Below the pieces are notes generated by a model that had not been told where the DNA came from, searched no databases, and saw only the letters and a list, made by a program, of their open reading frames with translations. Position numbers and translations under genes: made by a program. A stretch of 64,000 bases of DNA from Anagrus nilaparvatae (taxonomy: Eukaryota; Arthropoda; Insecta; Hymenoptera; Mymaridae): positions 434,001-498,000 of the forward strand of contig JAKSXM010000266.1 of the NCBI GenBank assembly GCA_022575985.1, given 5' to 3'. Shown here one piece after another: positions 44,894 to 56,847 of the stretch. How positions within the stretch are numbered: position 1 is the stretch's first letter; the number at the start of each line of letters is the position of its first letter.

Positions 44894-45824
44894 TATTAAT
44901 TTTATATTTTAAATAGGCGCAGGTTTTAGCTTTGCTCTATAAAGAAGACGAAAAAAAAACTAATATATTTTACATCGAGCAGACAGAATAGAAACAGTCA
45001 AAAAACAAAATACTCCCTTAGATGGATACTTGCAAAAAACACGCAATATATTAGAAAAATAGCAGTCGATAATCATACTACAATATAATTTATGAAGCGT
45101 TTAAAATATTTTGTAAACAATTTTTTTTTGTTAAGATCTTATAAAAAAATAAAATGTAAATAAAAAAAAATAATCCCATTAGCGTCTAAAAATATAATTT
45201 TTCTGTAAATTAAAAAAAAAAATAATTTTTTATTATGTTTAGCTAAAAAGTTATGATTTTTTTAAACGTTGAGGAAGATAGAATTTTAATTAAGCCCTTC
45301 CTTTTAGCTAAAAATAGAAGGTTCTCAGCGTACCCGAAAAATAACCTACGTAAGTAATTTTGACCGTTAACAACATAATTGTTCAAATCTGAACTGGTAT
45401 CTACTTTGTAGCTCACATGAAACTGCTTAAATCTATTATAAAACAGTATTAATATTTAGCTCACAGTTTTACTAAAATTTTTAATATTTTAATTCTCATA
45501 AATAGCAAAAACAAGAAATCTTTCTATACCATTTACTAGAATCATCAGGAAGTAGAGCATCTGCTGGAGTCCTTGATGACATGGCCTTAATAACTGAGTT
45601 AAAAGCCTTAATAAACTTAATTGTCGGCTCTGAATCTTTTAATTAACTTATTTTTAAATGTTTTTATTGTATTTGCTATGAGCAGTGAAAAAAACTAAAA
45701 AACATATTTCTTAAAATTTTGTAATTTTTTACACCGACAAATTATTATTGTAGTGCATGTCTTGTTAAAATTAATAGATAAGTAACATTTTACTCCCCTC
45801 CATCACCTATTTTTACAGCGTTAT
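44894..45824. other. AT-rich stretch with a short coding-like remnant
   Basis: From 44917, after an acceptor-like aaatag, a frame reads AQVLALLYKEDEKKTNIFYI to a TAG near 44990. In another frame near 45010 it reads NTPLDGYLQKTRNILEK. This may be a relic of a coding exon. The remainder has nothing recognisable. Confidence 0.3.
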
Positions 45825-46262
45825 AGTCAATTAACCAAAGGCCCATTTTTGGACCAAAATGACCAATTTTTAAATTGCAGCCAAAATTGCAATTTTCAAT
45901 AAAAATAGGTCTTGTAGGTCTCAAAAATTTTTTATTAGCTGTAAATTTCGAAAAATGTTTTACTTGTTTCTTTTTGACTACTCATTTAGCAGATATGATA
46001 ATTTAAAGACAAAGTCTCAATTTAAAGCTTTTTATAAAAAATCATATTTTATTAGTAACTTTGTGGAGTCATATCTCAGAAACACCTAAAGCTAAAAGAA
46101 CAAGTAAAAAATTTTTGGAAGCATGAAACTTGTTCAAAATGTTTGAGATCTACAAGACCTATTTTTATTGAAAATTTCAATTTTGGCAGCAATTTAGATA
46201 TTGGTCATTTTGGTCCAAAAATAGGCATTTGGTTTATTAATTGTAGCTCCATGAGAATAAGT
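45825..46262. mobile_element. Foldback MITE, ~440 bp
   Basis: The arms are inverted copies of about 110 bp. ccatttttggaccaaaatga on the left pairs with tcattttggtccaaaaatag on the right, and aataaaaataggtcttgtag pairs with ctacaagacctatttttatt. The outer ends contain tagtcaattaacc against the inverse near ggtttattaattgta. A central 200-bp loop separates the arms. No transposase is present. Confidence 0.75.
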
Positions 46263-46508
46263 GATTCAGCATTGTGGCTGATAAAAGTTAAAAGATGGTA
46301 CTTATACGGAAAAAATGAGACCAACCAGAAGTATTTTGGTTAGTTTGCGAGGTTATAGCGTCATTTTAAAAATTGTCTAAAAATCCTATTTTATAACATT
46401 GAGCCCTGCGTTTTTAAGTCCAGAAGGCGCGTTGGAATAAACGGAGGGTATCTTGGGTGTTTTTTCAACATTTAAAGTCATCCATAACAATAAATTTACA
46501 CAATTTAC

Positions 46509-46679
46509 ACATTACGTGTATGTGTGTGTTGTGTGAGTAGTTTCTCTTAGGATCGCTAGTCGCAGTCAGTCTCTCGCTCACGTCCTGTAATAATTCAATC
46601 ATTCATTTTTGACAATTAAATAATTAAATTAATTTAAACCATTAATTCTTGTGTTTATCATTTATTTATATGTCCTACA
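46509..46679 (+). repeat. Truncated 5' LTR of copia element 1
   Basis: 171 bp match the 3' LTR (51238-51408), including aggatcgctagtcgcagtca and the end atatgtcctaca. The first ~68 bp of the LTR are missing. The 3' copy has a small extra segment (tacgtagcc). Confidence 0.85.
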
Positions 46680-46690
46680 GGTTATGGGCC
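46680..46690 (+). promoter_or_regulatory. Primer binding site of copia element 1
   Basis: ggttatgggcc follows the LTR directly. This is the half-tRNA (initiator Met, internal) primer site known from Drosophila copia. Confidence 0.7.
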
Positions 46691-46811
46691 TATAATTAGG
46701 ACATAACTTTTTGTAGAATATTTTTTTTAGTTGCACGTGTTTTCCAACTTAAATAATTTTTGCATTTTTTTTCCTCGTGTGTGCGCGTCGTCTTTTATTT
46801 GTTATTTAAAT

Positions 46812-48164
46812 ATGGCGGATGAAATCATCAAAGTTAATTTTAAAAAATTCGACGGCAACAAATTTCAAGTGTGGAAGTATCGTATAGAAAAAATATTATT
46901 ATCTGATGATTTATTAGACATTGTAAATGGCACAGAAAAGTGTCCAGCAGTAGGCGATAGAACGGACACCGCCATTAGCGCATGGAAAAAGAAAGATGCA
47001 AAGGCATCGGCAGTACTTTTAAACATAATTACAGATGAACAAACAGAAACGGTATTAACCTGTAAAACATCAAATGAAATTTAGCGCAAATTAGAAACAC
47101 TGTATGAAAGTAAATCTGAAGCGAATAAAAATATATTGTTACAAAAATATCATACAGGAAAAATGGAGTCGAGTGAAAACGTGACTCAATACGTTACAAA
47201 AATTGTAAATATTGCGCAAGCGCTAAAGGATTTAAATGAGAAGATGTCAAATGACAATATAATGGCGAAAATAATCGGAGGTTTACCGCCAAAATACAAT
47301 AATTTTATGACAGCTTGGGAAAGTACTCCAACAGAAGGTAGAACTCTACAAAATTTACAACAAAGGCTATTAGTCGAAGAAAAAAGAATAACTTGTTGTG
47401 AAAGTGAGGCTGCGGAAGCTTTGGTGGTAACTAAAAATTTCAGAAGTAATAATAATAATAAATTTAATAAAAGTGGAAATTTTAAAAGAAACTATAATAA
47501 TAACAGATTTGTAAATAAAAAAGACAGTGAAAGTGACAATAGACAAGATAAGAAAAATTTAAAGTGTTTTTATTGTAATCGTATGGGGCATAAGGCCGCC
47601 GCGTGTTTTAAAAGAAAAAACGACGAACGTAATAAAGAAAATAGGGGAAACCGGAAACAAAATAATTTTAAAGACGATGAAGAAGACAGTGAAAGTTGTG
47701 CGTTTGTTGCTACCGTGTCAAATGAAAGTATAAACTACGCTAATTTTATAAGTGTTGATATTTCAAATTATTTTATAATAGACAGTGGCGCGTCTAAGCA
47801 TATGACGTATCGACGCGAGTGGTTTTCGGAGTTCCGCCCCTCTTCTGGTGACAAAGTTAAACTTGGCAACGAGGGCATCTGTAATGTTGAAGGCATAGGT
47901 AAAATTTTTATAGAAAGATATGTGAACGGTAAATGGCAACCTGGCCATCTTGAAAATGTATTATATGTTCAAAAAATTAAAAGAAATTTATTTGCGGTTG
48001 GTTCATGTGCACTTAAAGGAAATAAAGTTACATTTGATGATAAAAAGGTGTACATAGAAAATAAAATAACTGGTAAAAAACAAGAAGAAGGGATAAGATT
48101 AGAAAATGGTTTATACAAGATGTTTTTCAAGTATGTGTACAACCTATACATGAAGCAAATGTAG
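46812..48164 (+). pseudogene. Copia 1 gag and protease
   Basis: The ATG at 46812 starts MADEIIKVNFKKFDGNKF, followed by VWKYRIEKILL, a standard copia gag opening. An in-frame TAG (47082-47084) interrupts it. Reading continues in the same frame from 47085 through the gag core, an Asn/Lys-rich stretch, a zinc knuckle (CFYCNRMGHKAAACF) and the aspartic protease motif YFIIDSGASKHMT (about 47770-47808). A frameshift near 48130 ends the block. The protein would package RNA and process the polyprotein. Confidence 0.85.
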
Positions 48165-49120
48165 CATCAACTGATATATCAATTTGGCATGAACGCATGG
48201 CACATGTAAACAAAGACATAATCTACAAAATGAATCAAAAGGGCTTATTAGGTGATGTTAAGGTATCAAAACAAAAAGATTTTTTCTGTGAACCATGTGC
48301 ATTGGGTAAGTCCCATAGACTTCCTTTCAATAAAATTAAAAATATTGATGTAAGTTGGAAACCAGGTGAATTTTTCCATTCAGACATTTGTGGTCCTATG
48401 CCAGTACAGTCACTAGGTGGCAAGCGATACTTCGCTCTTTTCAAAGATGCAGCAACGGGTTACACCTATGTATATTTTCTAAAATATAAAAATGATATTT
48501 TTCACATTTTTAAGGAGTTTGAGAGGGCCATCAACAATAAATTTGAAAAGCCAATGAAAATTCTAAGAATTGATAATGGAAGGGAGTATATATGTAACAA
48601 GTTGATTCAACATACTAAAAACTATGGAATCAAGTTAGAAAAAACAGCGCCATACACGCCACAACAGAATGGGACATCTGAAAGGGCAAATCGTACTGTC
48701 ATGGAAGCAGCGAGAACTCTGATGATATCAAGTGGTGTTCCATCGTTTTTATGGGCTGAAGCGGTTAATACTGCAGTATACATCCAAAATAGGTGAATAA
48801 ATAAACGTTCACCTGATATAACTCCTTTTCAAAGCTGGACTGGTAAGAAACCTAATTTCAATAATTTTAAAATTTTTGGCTGTCAAGCTTATAAACACAT
48901 ACCAGAACAATTCAGAAAAAAGTTAGATGAAAAATCTAATCCAGTTGTATTTGTTGGTTATGAAAATGATTCAGATAACTATAGGCTATACCATATAGAC
49001 AAAAGGAAAGTTTCAGTATCTAGGGATGTAAATTTTAATGAAAAAGTTAAAGCTTATGATGTACTCAAGAAATCTGAAGATATTTTTGAACATGTATTTA
49101 AATTTAAAATTATTTTTTAT
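48130..49120 (+). pseudogene. Copia 1 integrase
   Basis: The zinc-binding pre-integrase segment (HERMAHVN, then CEPCALGKSHRLPF) is followed by the DDE core: FHSDICGPM, RIDNGREYI and the final Glu in APYTPQQNGTSERANRT. A TGA at 48794-48796 interrupts it after YIQNR, and the frame then continues with FKIFGCQAYKHI and VGYENDSDNYRLYH up to about 49120. It is inactive as written. Confidence 0.85.
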
Positions 49121-49164
49121 TTAAAACTTTGTAAATAATGATGTAAATAATTTTGTTTTAGAAA

Positions 49165-51032
49165 AAGAATTGACCAATTCTGAAAGAAATGCAAATGATC
49201 TTGAAGGCGAAAATTCTGAAGCCGATGTAAGTTTTGTAAGTACAAATGATGATGACCTAAACACAACGTTAAAGGATGAAAATCCAGAAAGCGAAGGTAG
49301 CCAAAACGTCAACAATCAACCTGAAGTTCAGACAACCAGGCTTAGATCTTCACGTTATAAGGCATCATCAATAGAGCCAATGGCATTGAGAAAAAATCCA
49401 AAAAAGAAGAGTTATGATGACTATGAGGTAAATTTAGCAGAAGCTTATGAACCACAATCTTATGAAGAGGCTCTGTTCTGTAATGAATCAGAATGTTGGT
49501 CGAAGGCCATAGATGAAGAAATTTAAGTTCACATGGTAAATCAGACCTGTAAATATGTTAAGAAACCAAAAGATGTTGATTTAATTGATTCCAAATGGAT
49601 TTTTAAGTTAAAGTACAATGAAGATGGTAAGATAGACAAATATAAAGCTCGTTTGTGTGCAAGAGGTTTCAAGCAGGTTCATGGTGTAAATTATGATGAA
49701 ACCTTCAGTCCAGTAGTCAGGTATGACTCTTTAAGGTATTTACTAGCTTTAGCAGCACGAGAAGTTCTCGAGATCTAACAATTCGATGTAAAAACAGCGT
49801 TTTTATTTGGCCAACTAGAAGAAGATGTCTACATGAATATTCCAGAAGGTATCAGATTACCACCAAATGTAAATAGAGATAAATTTGTATGTAAATTATC
49901 TAAATCTTTGTATGGTTTATAGCAGGCTAGTAGAGTTTGGAATTTAACTTTTAGTAATTTTCTTAAAAAATATAATTTTGTAAAGTTTGAGGCTGATAGC
50001 TCAATTTTTAAAAGTAATTATAAAAATCAAATTATTTATTTAATATTATTTGTCGATGATGGTCTTATTTTATGTAAAGATGTAAAAATTTTGAATGAAT
50101 TAATATTTTAAAGCAAAATTTTGAAATTAAAGTTAGTGATCCTAGTATATTTGTTGGTGTGCAAATTAAAAGAGATAAAAATAGTAAAAGTATTTTCTTA
50201 CATCAAAGTAATTATGTAAATAAAATTTTAGAAAAGTATAAAATGAGTGAATGTCATCCAGTTAGTATACCTGCAGAACCAGGACTGAATTTAGCCATTA
50301 GTCAATTTGAAAAAGATAAGTCAATAAACAATCAAAATTATCCATATAGAGAATTAATCGGTGCTCTGTTGTTTTTATCTAGAATCTCGAGACCGGATAT
50401 CACTTTTATAGTAAATGTTTTAAGTCGATATTTAGAAAATTACACCGTAGTTCACTGGAATGCATTGTTAAGGGTTTTAAAGTACCTAAGGGGAACCAGT
50501 GACTATGGAATTATTTACACCGGTGAATATAAAAGGGATTTTTCGGCATTTTCAGATTCTGATTTTGCAGGTGATTATGATACTAGACGTTCTACGATAG
50601 GATATGTCAGTATGTTTGCAGGTGGACCAATATGATGGCTATCTCAAAGACAAAAATTAGTCACACTTAGTACAACTGAAGCAGAATATGTTTCAGCTTG
50701 TGAAGCTTGTAAAGATATTATTTGGTTAAGAAAACTTAGTCAGGATATTTTTGGTCCATGTGCAAAGCCTATCATTTTATATGTAGAAAATCAGAGTGCA
50801 ATTAGGCTTATTAAAAATCCTGAATTTCACAGTAGAACAAAACACATTGATATACGTTATCACTTTATTAGAGAAAAAGTAGGTAATAAATGATATAAAT
50901 GTAAATTATGTTAATACTACTGTTCAATTAGCTAATATATTTACCAAAGCACTACCCAAAGTTACATTTTATAGAATAAGAGAGTATATGGGTGTTATTT
51001 CATTAAAAGATTTTCCAAATTACTTAGAGTAG
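49165..51032 (+). pseudogene. Copia 1 reverse transcriptase and RNase H
   Basis: Linker, then RT motifs: [48 protein letters not shown], the catalytic FVDDGLIL near 50050, and SRPDITF. RNase H has DSDFAGDYDTRRSTIGY, TLSTTEAEYVS and a KHIDIRYHFIRE segment. Stops at 49523-49525, 49776-49778, 49920-49922 and 50633-50635 and a frameshift near 50105 break it. The final frame ends NYLE and TAG at 51030-51032. Confidence 0.85.
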
Positions 51033-51160
51033 TAAATTAAAATTGTAAATTTTTATTTTATTTTGTATTTATGAAATTTCACCAGGTATTCTAATATTTA
51101 TTTATTTTTATACACTGTTAGAAAACAGGGAGTGCAATTTTATGTATAAAATAATTAAAT

Positions 51161-51169
51161 TAGGGAGTG
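51161..51169 (+). promoter_or_regulatory. Polypurine tract of copia element 1
   Basis: tagggagtg lies directly before the 3' LTR. A second purine tract (aaaacagggagtg) lies 40 bp upstream. Confidence 0.6.
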
Positions 51170-51408
51170 TGTTAGAATTTGAATTTAATATATTTTATAC
51201 ATGTATATATGTATTTATAAGTATATGTACATTACGTGTATGTGTGTGCTGTGTGAGTAGTTTCTCTTAGGATCGCTAGTCGCAGTCAGTCTCTACGTAG
51301 CCTCGCTCATGTCATGTAATAATTCAATCATTCATTTTTGACAATTAAATAATTAAATTAATTTAAACCATTAATTCTTGTGTTTATCATTTATTTATAT
51401 GTCCTACA
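51170..51408 (+). repeat. 3' LTR of copia element 1
   Basis: 239 bp from TGTTAGAATTTG to GTCCTACA. It is complete, unlike the 5' copy. Confidence 0.85.
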
Positions 51409-51909
51409 AATTATAATTTGGCGACCCAAATGTTCTGGTCTCCCCTTGTAAATCCTTTTATTATTAGAATGTTGGTTTATTGACTTATAATATGGCTGCC
51501 CGTGCTTAGATCTCTTAATTAGCGGTAGAGAAAATCCTGAGTACAAGTTAGTCAGTTCAATTAGTTCAGTTAGTTCAGTTCGTTCTATATTTCCGTTCGT
51601 TCTTTAAAGGGACTACATCGTGCCAAGCTCTGCCGGTCAGGAACTTATAAAGGCCTACGCTTAAGGGAATAGAAGATAGGAGATCCGCGCGTAATTGGCT
51701 TAACGCGAAAATTCAGTGTCCTTAGTAACAATGCCTCCAATCATAATTAGGATGTCACGCGTCTTAGTGGGGTGGCTTTATTCCCGACTCGAGTACTTCA
51801 TGTGAGGTCTTATTATGCACTTCCTTGCACGTGCGCTTTCTCGGAATGATGGTGCTTGTTATGAAAGAGATGAACTTTATGATGATGGATGAGGATTCTG
51901 GATAGTTGG
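51409..51909. other. GC-richer stretch between two copia elements
   Basis: It starts aattataatttggcgaccca, which looks like a primer-site-adjacent relic of another LTR element. Then come pentanucleotide-like repeats (agttcagttagttcag) and a unique sequence with no long frame. Confidence 0.4.
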
Positions 51910-52090
51910 TGTCAATTTAATAATAGCGCAATCTTTTGTAGTAATAACAACGCATTTATTTGTAGCTCTTTATAGCTTGCGTAACAGGCTAGCACTGAGG
52001 TCGGAGCGAATATACATATAAAAAGAGGAGGAGAGCGCTCCAAAATACATATATACACTATATTACAAATATATACATATTTACACAACA
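51910..52090 (-). repeat. 3' LTR of copia element 2 (minus strand)
   Basis: Read on the minus strand it begins TGTTGTGTAAATATG directly after a purine tract (ggtgggtggaa) and ends AAATTGACA. A TATA-like ctataaagagc lies inside. The 5' LTR is beyond the window. Confidence 0.65.
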
Positions 52091-53458
52091 TTCCACCCAC
52101 CACAATTTATTACTAAATTGTAAAAATAAGAAACTAAGATTTATAATTGCATATAAATTAACCAATATTGTAATTGTGGTGAGCGGATGACATAATAAAA
52201 AATCTAATTTTAAATTACAGTGCTTAATAGCACAAAAATATTTGCAAATCTAAATTTTATACAAAATTAAAGCCTAATAGCATTAAAAAACTTTGCAAGT
52301 TAAAAAATTAAATTATAAAATATAAATTTTAGCAATTATTTTAGCAAAAAGATTAATTTAAATATTATAATAAATATTACATTACAATAATAAATACATT
52401 TAAGACTATATACATTAATTACACTTAATTATAATTTTAAATTGACTAGAGTATAAAAAAATAAAAATATAAAATTAGCAATATAAAATTATACAAACGA
52501 TGAATTTACAATAATATATTAAATATTAAAATTTAAAAATTAAGCATTTAAATGTTAATTTGACTGATCTTAAGCTTCACTAATTAAACTAGACTGGCAT
52601 GAAATCCATAGACATCAATTGTTTGTAAGACCAACGAGGCCTCAGACCACACTACACAGTCAATAATGAAATTTATCTTTTATATAAATTGAGCAGTTTA
52701 ACATAGACAAATATCATTATAGGATATTAACAAATTTTACAAAGTTCAGCAAATAGAAGCTTAAACCAATGTAAAAATTTTGCTTAGAGTAGTTCAACAA
52801 GTTAAACTATACACTCTCCCTTTCCTCGAAAAAAAGTGAAAAGTATATAAAGCTTAAGCATGATAGCTTAGCCTTGAAGCAAAATTTTAAGAAAATTTTT
52901 ACATTGTAGTTTGAGCTTGATTCTTTGTCAATCTGACAAGGTAGGGGTAACGTTGCAAATAGTTATGAAGTAAAAATACAGTGATTTTTACCACCCACCT
53001 TGCCAAATTTACACAAATAATTGTTTACATCATATTTAACAAATAAATTAAAATTATTTTACCTATACAAATATCATTCATATCTCCCTCTTCTCAAAAA
53101 TAGAAAATGAAACAAATATTACAATTACAATATTAACCCTACGAAATTTCTAGAATTGTGGTTTTAAACGGAGAGATACAAACAATATAAGTACAAGTTA
53201 AGTGTGTAAAAAAAAAAAAAAACATTGAGGTGCAGTATGATCTGTAGGTCCATGGATGCTTTAATGCGTTGAGAAGTTCTAGAAGTCTAGCAAAAATATT
53301 TTATTTGTTTGAAGACCATTGAGGCCCCAGATAACACGCTAGCCAGGGCAGTAGATCCACTTGATTTCAGCAAGTTGAAAGCCAAATAAATTAAAAGGTT
53401 ATTGAACCTATGTAACACATATCTGATTTAATACACAAAGTTAATGACTTGTCAAAAT
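52091..53458 (-). other. Long 3' non-coding region of copia element 2
   Basis: 1.37 kb separate the RNase H stop from the LTR, unusually long for copia. Two diverged copies of a gtttgaagaccaacgaggcc-type segment (near 52620 and 53310) suggest a degenerate duplication of about 680 bp. Confidence 0.45.
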
Positions 53459-54461
53459 CTAATTATCCAAGTTTAATATACGATTGGTCAATTTATTATG
53501 TAGTTCGAAGGCTAAAGGTTTTGTAAAGATATCAGCTAGTTGTTTTTTCGAAGGAACCCATTTGGTTTCCACAAAACCATGTTTAAGGTAATCTTTAAAA
53601 TAATTAATATGCACATCTATCATATGTCTCAACTTATTACTCCCGCTCCTCTTAGTATTCTCTTCGGCTGCCGAGTTATCGCACCAAATAGTAAATGGCA
53701 ACAGAGGAGTTTCGATAATTAATTCTAAAGAATTAACTAACGACATCATTTCCCGACGAGCATAACTTATCGCTATATACTCAGCCTCGCAAGTAGATAA
53801 GGATACATATGTTTGTTTCTTAGTTTTCCAACTGATAGGGTCACCAAATAGTTTGATTACAAATCCAAAAGTCGTAATTGAGCCTTTACAGTCAGCAAAA
53901 CTTGCATCTGAAAACCCTTCTAATTTATCTTCCTTGCCTAAGTACCTTAAACATAGAGATTTTGTCCCTTTAAGGTAACGAAAAACTCTTTCGACCATAG
54001 TCCACTCATCATCAGTGGGATTAACTTGGTATCTACTCAAAACCTTCTTAGAATATATAATATCTGGTCTAGTTAAATTTTCTAAGTACGACAGTGATCC
54101 AACAGCTTCTCTTTATGGAATTTTATCTTTGTTTTGAGTTTTTAATTGTTTCATCATCATCTAGTTCTTCTCTATCACGTCTTTGTCTATTAGTTACTTG
54201 TCGTGTGACCATGGGAGTTCTTTGTGAATGCATTTCACTGAGTCCAAATTTTTTAAGCATCTTTTCTATGTAATCTTCTTGTATTAGGTTAATAAATTTT
54301 GTCTTTTCTATTTCTTTATATTTTTATACCTAAGAAAACTTTTGGTTCTCCCAGGTCTGTCATTTCAAATTCTTTGCTTAATCGTTTTTTTACCTCTTCT
54401 AGTTTTGTTGGATGGTTGCTTGCGATTAGCATATCATCAACATAGAATAACAAAATTAATT

Positions 54462-54887
54462 ATTGGTATAGAAGATAACATAGTTATCTTTATGTTCGCA
54501 GCAAATTTCAAATTTGACAAATCGAATACACATAAATGTGTTTTATGATTATAACGAACAAAGCCGTATTAGGCATAGAAATACTGACAATTTCTTGTTC
54601 AATATTATTTCTAACCATTAATTAAAATGGATTTTTAAATTAATAATTTTAAATAAATTTAAAATTATTTTTCAAGAATAAAAAATACGTCCTCCACCGA
54701 GAATTGAACTCGGGTCTCTGGATTGCTAGTCCATTGTGCTAACCACTACACCATGGAAGACACCGAATTAAACTCTCTCGGAAGACACATTTTTTATTCT
54801 TGAAAGTAGACAAGTCATTTATCAATTGTCGAATTAATTATTGGTATAGAAGATAACATAGTTATCTTTATGTTCGCGGCAAATTTC
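54462..54887. mobile_element. 426-bp insertion with tRNA-like gene, direct terminal repeats and 16-bp target duplication
   Basis: aataacaaaattaatt occurs at 54446-54461 and 54888-54903, consistent with a target-site duplication in the copia RT. The insert starts and ends with the same ~48-bp segment (attggtatagaagataacat...gcaaatttc), which includes the palindrome aagataacatagttatctt. In the middle an inverted repeat (ttcaagaataaaaaat / attttttattcttgaa) surrounds the tRNA-like gene. Long duplications suggest LINE-mediated insertion, as for SINEs. Confidence 0.7.
54689..54760 (-). tRNA. tRNA-like gene with anticodon AGC (Ala)
   Basis: Its 72 nt fold as a full cloverleaf on the minus strand: acceptor stem of seven pairs (TCTTCCA with TGGAGGA, one G-T), D stem GTGT/GCAC, anticodon loop CTAGCAA with anticodon AGC, and a perfect T stem CCGAG/CTCGG. 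The internal Pol III A box (TGGTGTAGTGG) and B box (GTTCAATTC) are intact, and a run of six T follows the 3' end, a Pol III terminator. The first anticodon-stem pair is mismatched (A-G). The body resembles tRNA-Gln more than tRNA-Ala from memory, and the usual Ala G3-U70 pair is absent, so it may be a tRNA-derived repeat rather than a working Ala tRNA. Confidence 0.7.
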
Positions 54888-55928
54888 AATAACAAAATTA
54901 ATTGTTTTTCCCCTTCTTACCAAGTGAATAAATAGGTTTCATCATAGTGTGACACAAGACCTATTTTAGATGCCACTTCAATGAAAAGTTCATTCCATCG
55001 TTTGGGACTTATTTTCAATCCGTATATGGATCTTTTGATTTTACACACATGTTCTCTTCTAAATTTATCAGAAACGTCAACTCCTTCCGGTATCTCTAAA
55101 TATATCTCATCATTTATTTTTCCATTAAGAAAAGCGGTTTTGACATCCATCTGACACATCAAAATCAAACTTGTTGACTATTGACAAAACAGCTCTTATT
55201 AATACTAATCTTGATACAGGAGCATACGTTTCTTGCAAGTTGTATTCATTTTTATCTTTAAAACCTCTAAAACGAGTCTTGCTTTACATGTGATATTACC
55301 AACTGCATCTGTCTTTTCTTTTAAGATCCACCTTGAATCTATAATACTAGGTTTTCTACCTTTCTTTTCTATTGTGGGTCTTAATACTATTTGCCATGCT
55401 TCATTTTTAACCATTGATTGAAGCACATTTTCAGTGGCTTTGATCCATTTTTTTTTGTTTATCGAGTTAATTGCTAGTTTATAAGAAATTGGATCTTTGT
55501 TTATTATGGTTAAGAAAATGTACAGGGATTTATCGTCTAAGTTCTCTTCTTCATCTTCGTCTAAAGTATCTCCATCAATTTTAATATATAGCGCTAAACA
55601 TATTTTCTTGGGCCTGTCTCTTTTCTTTTTAATCTCTCCCTCTGTTTACGAAATCTCTTCTAAATTTTCTATAGATTCCTCATCAAATTTAATAAACCTG
55701 TTTTCTTTATCTATATCTAAAAAGGCACTTTCCCAGTTTTTAACGCTATTTCTTCCAAATATGTCTCCAAACACTAATTTTTCATTAAATCTTGCTTGAG
55801 GGCTTTCATAGTTTCTTTCTTGCCCTCTTAAGGTTTAAGAAGAATAAAACCATCTGATTTATAAACTACTAATATAGATGATATTTTTAATTAATTAAAT
55901 CAAAACGTAATTATTTTTTAATATACCG

Positions 55929-56847
55929 ATGGACAAAGAAGATTTTAATACGGAAATAGCAATAATTAAACAAATCGCAAAAAATAACGGTTATAATATA
56001 GAAATTATAAACAGATTAATTAAAAAACATAAAAACAAGAAAAGTAATGCATTTAATAATAAAGCTTATAACAATAAATATTTAAGTTCAAAATACACAA
56101 CGAAACTGCCAAGAATTCTAAAAAACGCAGTAAAAAAATATGTGTATAATATAGGGTTCAAAACGGACAATCAATTAGAAAAATATTTCAAAAAGAAAAA
56201 CCACACAAATAACAATTTTCTTGATAGAACCGGTGTATATAAAATATCATTTGACTCGTGCGATAAAATATACATAGGGGAAACGGGACGCAGCTTCAGA
56301 AAAAGGTTTAATGACCATATACCAAAAACACAAAATATAAATACTACACAAGAATTAGAAAAAGTAAATACCAAATACGGATTACATTTAATTAATAATA
56401 ACCAATACTACACAGATGACAAAATTAACAATATTATTGTGGACTGTATAGGAAAATATAGGTGAAAACTTATGGATTGGTGATGAATAAATAATAAGAG
56501 ACTATTTGACTGTATTAATGTGCGTTTATTAAACTGAACCGTATAGGACGACGGTTAGACGCACTCTGACCGGTGGTCAAGTGCACGCCTATTTACTCTC
56601 TCTTTCTTACATTAATATAAGGGGTCATTTACAATTATATAATATTATAAGGTGTGTTTTCACAACAAATATACATACAAATTTAAAACCGATACACTTT
56701 TGCAATAAAGGTAAAATTTTGGATACACTAGAGGAATTTGAAATTTATAAAAATATACAAATAAATGCAAATAAAGTAATTAATGATAAGTTACTAAATA
56801 AAAAAAACGTATTTTTTGATAAAATAATAAAAAAACATATTATATAA
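55929..56847 (+). pseudogene. Penelope-like element 1: GIY-YIG endonuclease region
   Basis: Only the C-terminal part of a Penelope-type retroelement protein is present (5' truncated). The post-RT linker (IKQIAKNNGYNIEIINRLI) and the GIY-YIG nuclease are visible: GVYKI at residues 102-106, YIGETGRSFRKRF at 115-127. A 200-bp insert (56463-56662) interrupts the frame. The end of the protein resumes afterwards (GKILDTLEEFEIYKNI) and stops at 56845-56847. GIY-YIG nicks target DNA for insertion in this class. Confidence 0.75.
56463..56662. mobile_element. 200-bp insert with TGAAAAC/GTTTTCA ends
   Basis: The ends are inverted: TGAAAACTTATGG at the left and GTGTGTTTTCA at the right. It splits the Penelope-like frame, whose protein resumes beyond it. 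It could be a small solo LTR or a MITE; no target duplication is evident. Confidence 0.45.

Larger units (their letters stand above)
53459..55860 (-). pseudogene. Copia 2 reverse transcriptase and RNase H
   Basis: On the minus strand: linker (55850-55430), then DSRWILKEKTDAVGNI (near 55330), DVKTAFLNGKINDEIYLEIP (55150-55090), KRSIYGLKISPKRW, the catalytic FYVDDMLIA near 54430, and LGEPKVFL. TRPDI and RNase H follow (FSDASFADCKG, LSTCEAEYIAIS and the KHGFVETKWVPS then QLADIFTKPL tail ending at 53459). Frameshifts and stops near 55190, 54915 and 54300-54050 and the 426-bp insertion (54462-54887) inactivate it. Confidence 0.85.
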
